The notes under the pieces were generated by a model. That model was not told where the DNA came from, searched no databases, and saw only the letters and a program-made list of their open reading frames with translations. A DNA stretch of 64,000 nt from Burkholderiales bacterium (GTDB lineage Bacteria > Pseudomonadota > Gammaproteobacteria > Burkholderiales > Burkholderiaceae_C), in assembly GCA_028868305.1 (NCBI GenBank), contig JAGWUS010000007.1:1-64000 (forward strand), read 5' to 3'. Of this stretch, positions 62,109-64,000 are shown piece after piece (the stretch's first letter is position 1; every line of letters begins with the position of its first letter). Position numbers and translations under genes: made by a program.

Positions 62109-63482
62109 ATGCATGACGTCTCCTCCGTTTCCGCGCTGTCCACTGCCCTGACGATTGGCTTTGCCATCGCGCTGGTGGCCAGTCTGCTGCTCAAGTTCTG
62201 GCTGGCCACCCGGCAAATGCGCCACGTAGCCCAGCACCGTGGCGCTGTGCCACCGGCCTTTGCAGACCGCATCTCGCTGGCTGCGCACCAGAAAGCCGCT
62301 GACTACACCATCGCACAAGGACGACTGGGGCTGCTGGAACTGGCCTGGGGTACTGCGCTCACACTGGGCTGGACGCTGATGGGTGGCCTGTCGGCACTCA
62401 ACCAGATGCTGGCGCAATGGCTTGCTCCGGGAATCGCTCAGCAGGTCGCCCTGCTGGCGGCGTTTGCAGTCATCGGCGCAATGATCGACCTGCCTTTCAC
62501 CCTGTACCGCACTTTTGTGCTGGAGCAGCGCTTTGGTTTCAACAAGACCACGGCATCGTTGTGGCTCAAAGACTTGCTCAAATCCACGGTGCTGTCCATC
62601 GTCATCGGCTTGCCCCTGGCCGCGCTGGTGCTGTGGATGATGGGTGCCACGGGCGCACTGTGGTGGCTGTGGACCTGGGGCGTCTGGATGGGTTTCAACC
62701 TGCTGGTGCTGCTGATCTACCCGACCTGGATTGCTCCTTGGTTCAACCAGTTCAAACCACTCGAAGACCCGGAACTGAAAAGCCGGGTCACCGCACTGAT
62801 GGCACGCTGCGGCTTTCAGTCCAAAGGTTTTTATGTGATGGACGGTTCCAGACGCAGCGCGCATGCCAACGCCTACTTCACCGGCTTTGGTGCTTCCAAA
62901 CGGGTGGTGTTCTATGACACCTTGCTGGCCCAACTCAATGCGGCCGAAGTGGATGCCGTGCTGGCCCATGAGTTGGGGCACTTCAAGCACCGCCATATTC
63001 TCAAACGCATCGTGGCGATGTTTGGCATGAGCCTGCTGGGCTTTGCTGCGCTGGGCTGGCTGAGCCAGCAGGTCTGGTTCTATACCGGCCTGGGCGTGTC
63101 CCCGAATATATGGACCCCCGCGCTCGGCGCTGCCGCGTCCTCGCTGCCCCCCGAGGGGGCCTTCGCGCCTTGGGGCGGCCCGGCGGCACTCGCGACCGCC
63201 CCCAACGATGCGCTGGCACTGCTGCTGTTCATGATGGTGTTGCCACTCGTGGGCACGTTCGTTGGCCCGCTGTTTGCGCAACTGTCGCGCAAGCATGAAT
63301 TCGAGGCCGACGCGTTTGCAGTGGCGCAAACCAGCGGGTCCGATCTATCGAGCGCTTTGCTCAAACTCTACCAGGACAACGCCTCCACGCTCACCCCCGA
63401 TCCGGTGTACGTGAAGTTTTATTACTCACACCCGCCAGCCTCGGAGCGCCTGGGCCGCATGGTGCAGCCCGCGCAGGCCTGA
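62109..63482 (+). CDS. M48-family (Ste24-type) zinc metalloprotease
   Basis: The 457-residue integral membrane protease has several hydrophobic segments, the catalytic [17 protein letters not shown] (HEXXH), and the third zinc ligand in [14 protein letters not shown]. The ATG at 62109 is 8 nt after TACACT, so a short leader is likely. Residues about 335-360 ([20 protein letters not shown]) come from a family B repeat that is inserted in frame before helix [14 protein letters not shown], away from the active site. Its targets are unknown; related enzymes act in membrane protein quality control. Confidence 0.9.
   Translation: MHDVSSVSALSTALTIGFAIALVASLLLKFWLATRQMRHVAQHRGAVPPAFADRISLAAHQKAADYTIAQGRLGLLELAWGTALTLGWTLMGGLSALNQMLAQWLAPGIAQQVALLAAFAVIGAMIDLPFTLYRTFVLEQRFGFNKTTASLWLKDLLKSTVLSIVIGLPLAALVLWMMGATGALWWLWTWGVWMGFNLLVLLIYPTWIAPWFNQFKPLEDPELKSRVTALMARCGFQSKGFYVMDGSRRSAHANAYFTGFGASKRVVFYDTLLAQLNAAEVDAVLAHELGHFKHRHILKRIVAMFGMSLLGFAALGWLSQQVWFYTGLGVSPNIWTPALGAAASSLPPEGAFAPWGGPAALATAPNDALALLLFMMVLPLVGTFVGPLFAQLSRKHEFEADAFAVAQTSGSDLSSALLKLYQDNASTLTPDPVYVKFYYSHPPASERLGRMVQPAQA
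63114..63187 (+). repeat. Repeat family B copy 4, inside the M48 protease gene in frame
   Basis: ACCCCCGCGCTCGGCGCTGC, then TCGCTGCCCCCCGAGGGGGC, then CCTTGGGGCGGCCCGG matches copy 3 closely. It is read without a stop and adds about 25 residues between two membrane segments. Confidence 0.7.
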
Positions 63483-63497
63483 AGACCAGGAGGATTT

Positions 63498-63821
63498 ATG
63501 GAAAATGCAGCTCCAGCCCCCGTGCGCATTGCGCAAAGCGCTACACAAGTCATAGCAGGCTTGGCCAAGCTGAATGGCTGGCGATTGCATGGAGACGGTG
63601 CCGACGTCGCCATCGAGAAGACCTACACCTTCGCCAACTACCTGCAGACCATGGCGTTTGCCAATGCGGTGGCGTATCTTGCTGAACGGCAGAACCACCA
63701 TCCAGCCATGCTAGTGCAATGGGGCAGTTGCAGCGTGCGTTTCAACACCCACGACGTGAACGGCATCTCCAAAACCGATTTCGAATGTGCTGCGCTGGTC
63801 GATGCGCTGGTGCAGCCCTGA
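63498..63821 (+). CDS. phhB: 4a-hydroxytetrahydrobiopterin dehydratase
   Basis: The 107-residue protein has the PCD/DCoH fold: ERQNHHPAMLVQWGSCSVRF and the conserved THDVNGISKTDFECAALVDAL. It regenerates the pterin cofactor of phenylalanine hydroxylase. No phhA is nearby, so it may have another pterin or moco-related role. The AGGAGG ribosome site at 63487-63492 fixes the start. The gene is followed by rsgA, usual in Comamonadaceae. Confidence 0.92.
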   Translation: MENAAPAPVRIAQSATQVIAGLAKLNGWRLHGDGADVAIEKTYTFANYLQTMAFANAVAYLAERQNHHPAMLVQWGSCSVRFNTHDVNGISKTDFECAALVDALVQP

Positions 63822-63830
63822 GACACCCCG

Positions 63831-64000
63831 TTGGCGGCCCCTCTGCTTGAACCCGGTTTGGTCGTTGCGGGCCACGGCCGCCACGTGTGGGTCGAGACAC
63901 CGGATGGCCGCCGCCTGATCTGCCACCCGCGCGGCAAGAAAAGCCAGACCGTGGTGGGCGACCACGTTCTCTGGCTGGCTACCCAGGACGAGGGCACCAT
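63831..64000 (+). CDS. rsgA: Small ribosomal subunit biogenesis GTPase RsgA, N-terminal part
   Basis: From a probable TTG at 63831 the frame reads PLLEPGLVVAGHGRHVWVET, then RLICHPRGKKSQTVVGDHVL, matching the N-terminal OB-fold of RsgA, and continues past the window edge without a stop. RsgA is a GTPase for late 30S assembly. The true start may be a few codons away. The GTPase and zinc domains are outside the window. Confidence 0.78.
   Translation, partial: MAAPLLEPGLVVAGHGRHVWVETPDGRRLICHPRGKKSQTVVGDHVLWLATQDEGT

Noticed and set aside
63540-63580. Possible further copy of repeat family A in phhB
   Set aside because: GCTACACAAGTCATAGCAGG is similar to the first block, but the GGGCTA-GGCC block is missing.

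Overview
The window looks like chromosome of a betaproteobacterium of the family Comamonadaceae, probably close to Rhodoferax or Polaromonas. The evidence is the tmRNA tag ANDERFALAA, the gyrA-serC-pheA-tyrA-aroA/cmk-rpsA-ihfB-lapA-lapB gene order, the fused aroA-cmk gene, and two families of dispersed palindromic repeats of a kind I remember from that family. The genus is an inference from recall and was not searched.

Layout. 1-665: end of an integrative element, with a P4-type integrase cut by the window edge, sitting at the 3' end of ssrA (tmRNA, 666-1042). 1055-3152 (minus strand): gph, ubiG and an OmpA-like protein. 3392-16913 (plus): a housekeeping block for DNA gyrase A, serine and aromatic amino acid synthesis, CMP kinase, ribosomal protein S1, IHF beta, LPS assembly control (lapAB) and heptose synthesis (rfaE1, hldD). 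17026-23792: a helix-hairpin-helix protein, fluoride exporter, NhaD antiporter, an FNR-type-promoter universal stress protein, and a TRAP transporter whose binding protein gene faces its membrane genes. 23960-28510: dxs-ispA-xseB, and a lone Rieske oxygenase reading the other way. 28601-32310: a DMT permease, a coupled DUF2239/GIY-YIG/MarR cassette with its own operator-promoter, and a sulfurtransferase. 32312-40126: RND efflux triad, ZIP metal transporter, Tat-exported dienelactone hydrolase. 40268-45698: polA, and thrB with a membrane protein and a FecR-domain protein. 45669-50475: a decayed dsbA-like gene, a cadmium/lead/zinc resistance cluster (cadR, cadA and a permease with 24 histidines in its tail) and a cytochrome P450 remnant. 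50550-64000: uvrD, guaC, a beta-hydroxyacid dehydrogenase, a nitronate monooxygenase-like protein, a TctC/LysR/tartrate dehydrogenase cluster, a DEAD-box helicase, orn, an M48 protease, a pterin dehydratase and the start of rsgA.

The most unusual signals are: (1) two dispersed palindromic repeat families with copies inside or at the ends of genes, apparently translated in frame in aroA, an outer membrane factor, polA and the M48 protease; (2) the DUF2239/GIY-YIG/MarR cassette, with two ACCCGGAT-type half-operators around a good -35/-10 pair; (3) a near-identical 24-bp motif in both intergenic regions of the LysR/TctC/tartrate dehydrogenase cluster; (4) an FNR box centred 41.5 bp before the predicted start of uspA transcription; (5) -10-like hexamers exactly 6 nt before the ATG of ubiG, thrB, uvrD and orn, suggesting leaderless mRNAs; and (6) a 92-bp element with 19-bp perfect inverted repeats between uvrD and guaC. 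I found no CRISPR array, no tRNA and no rRNA.
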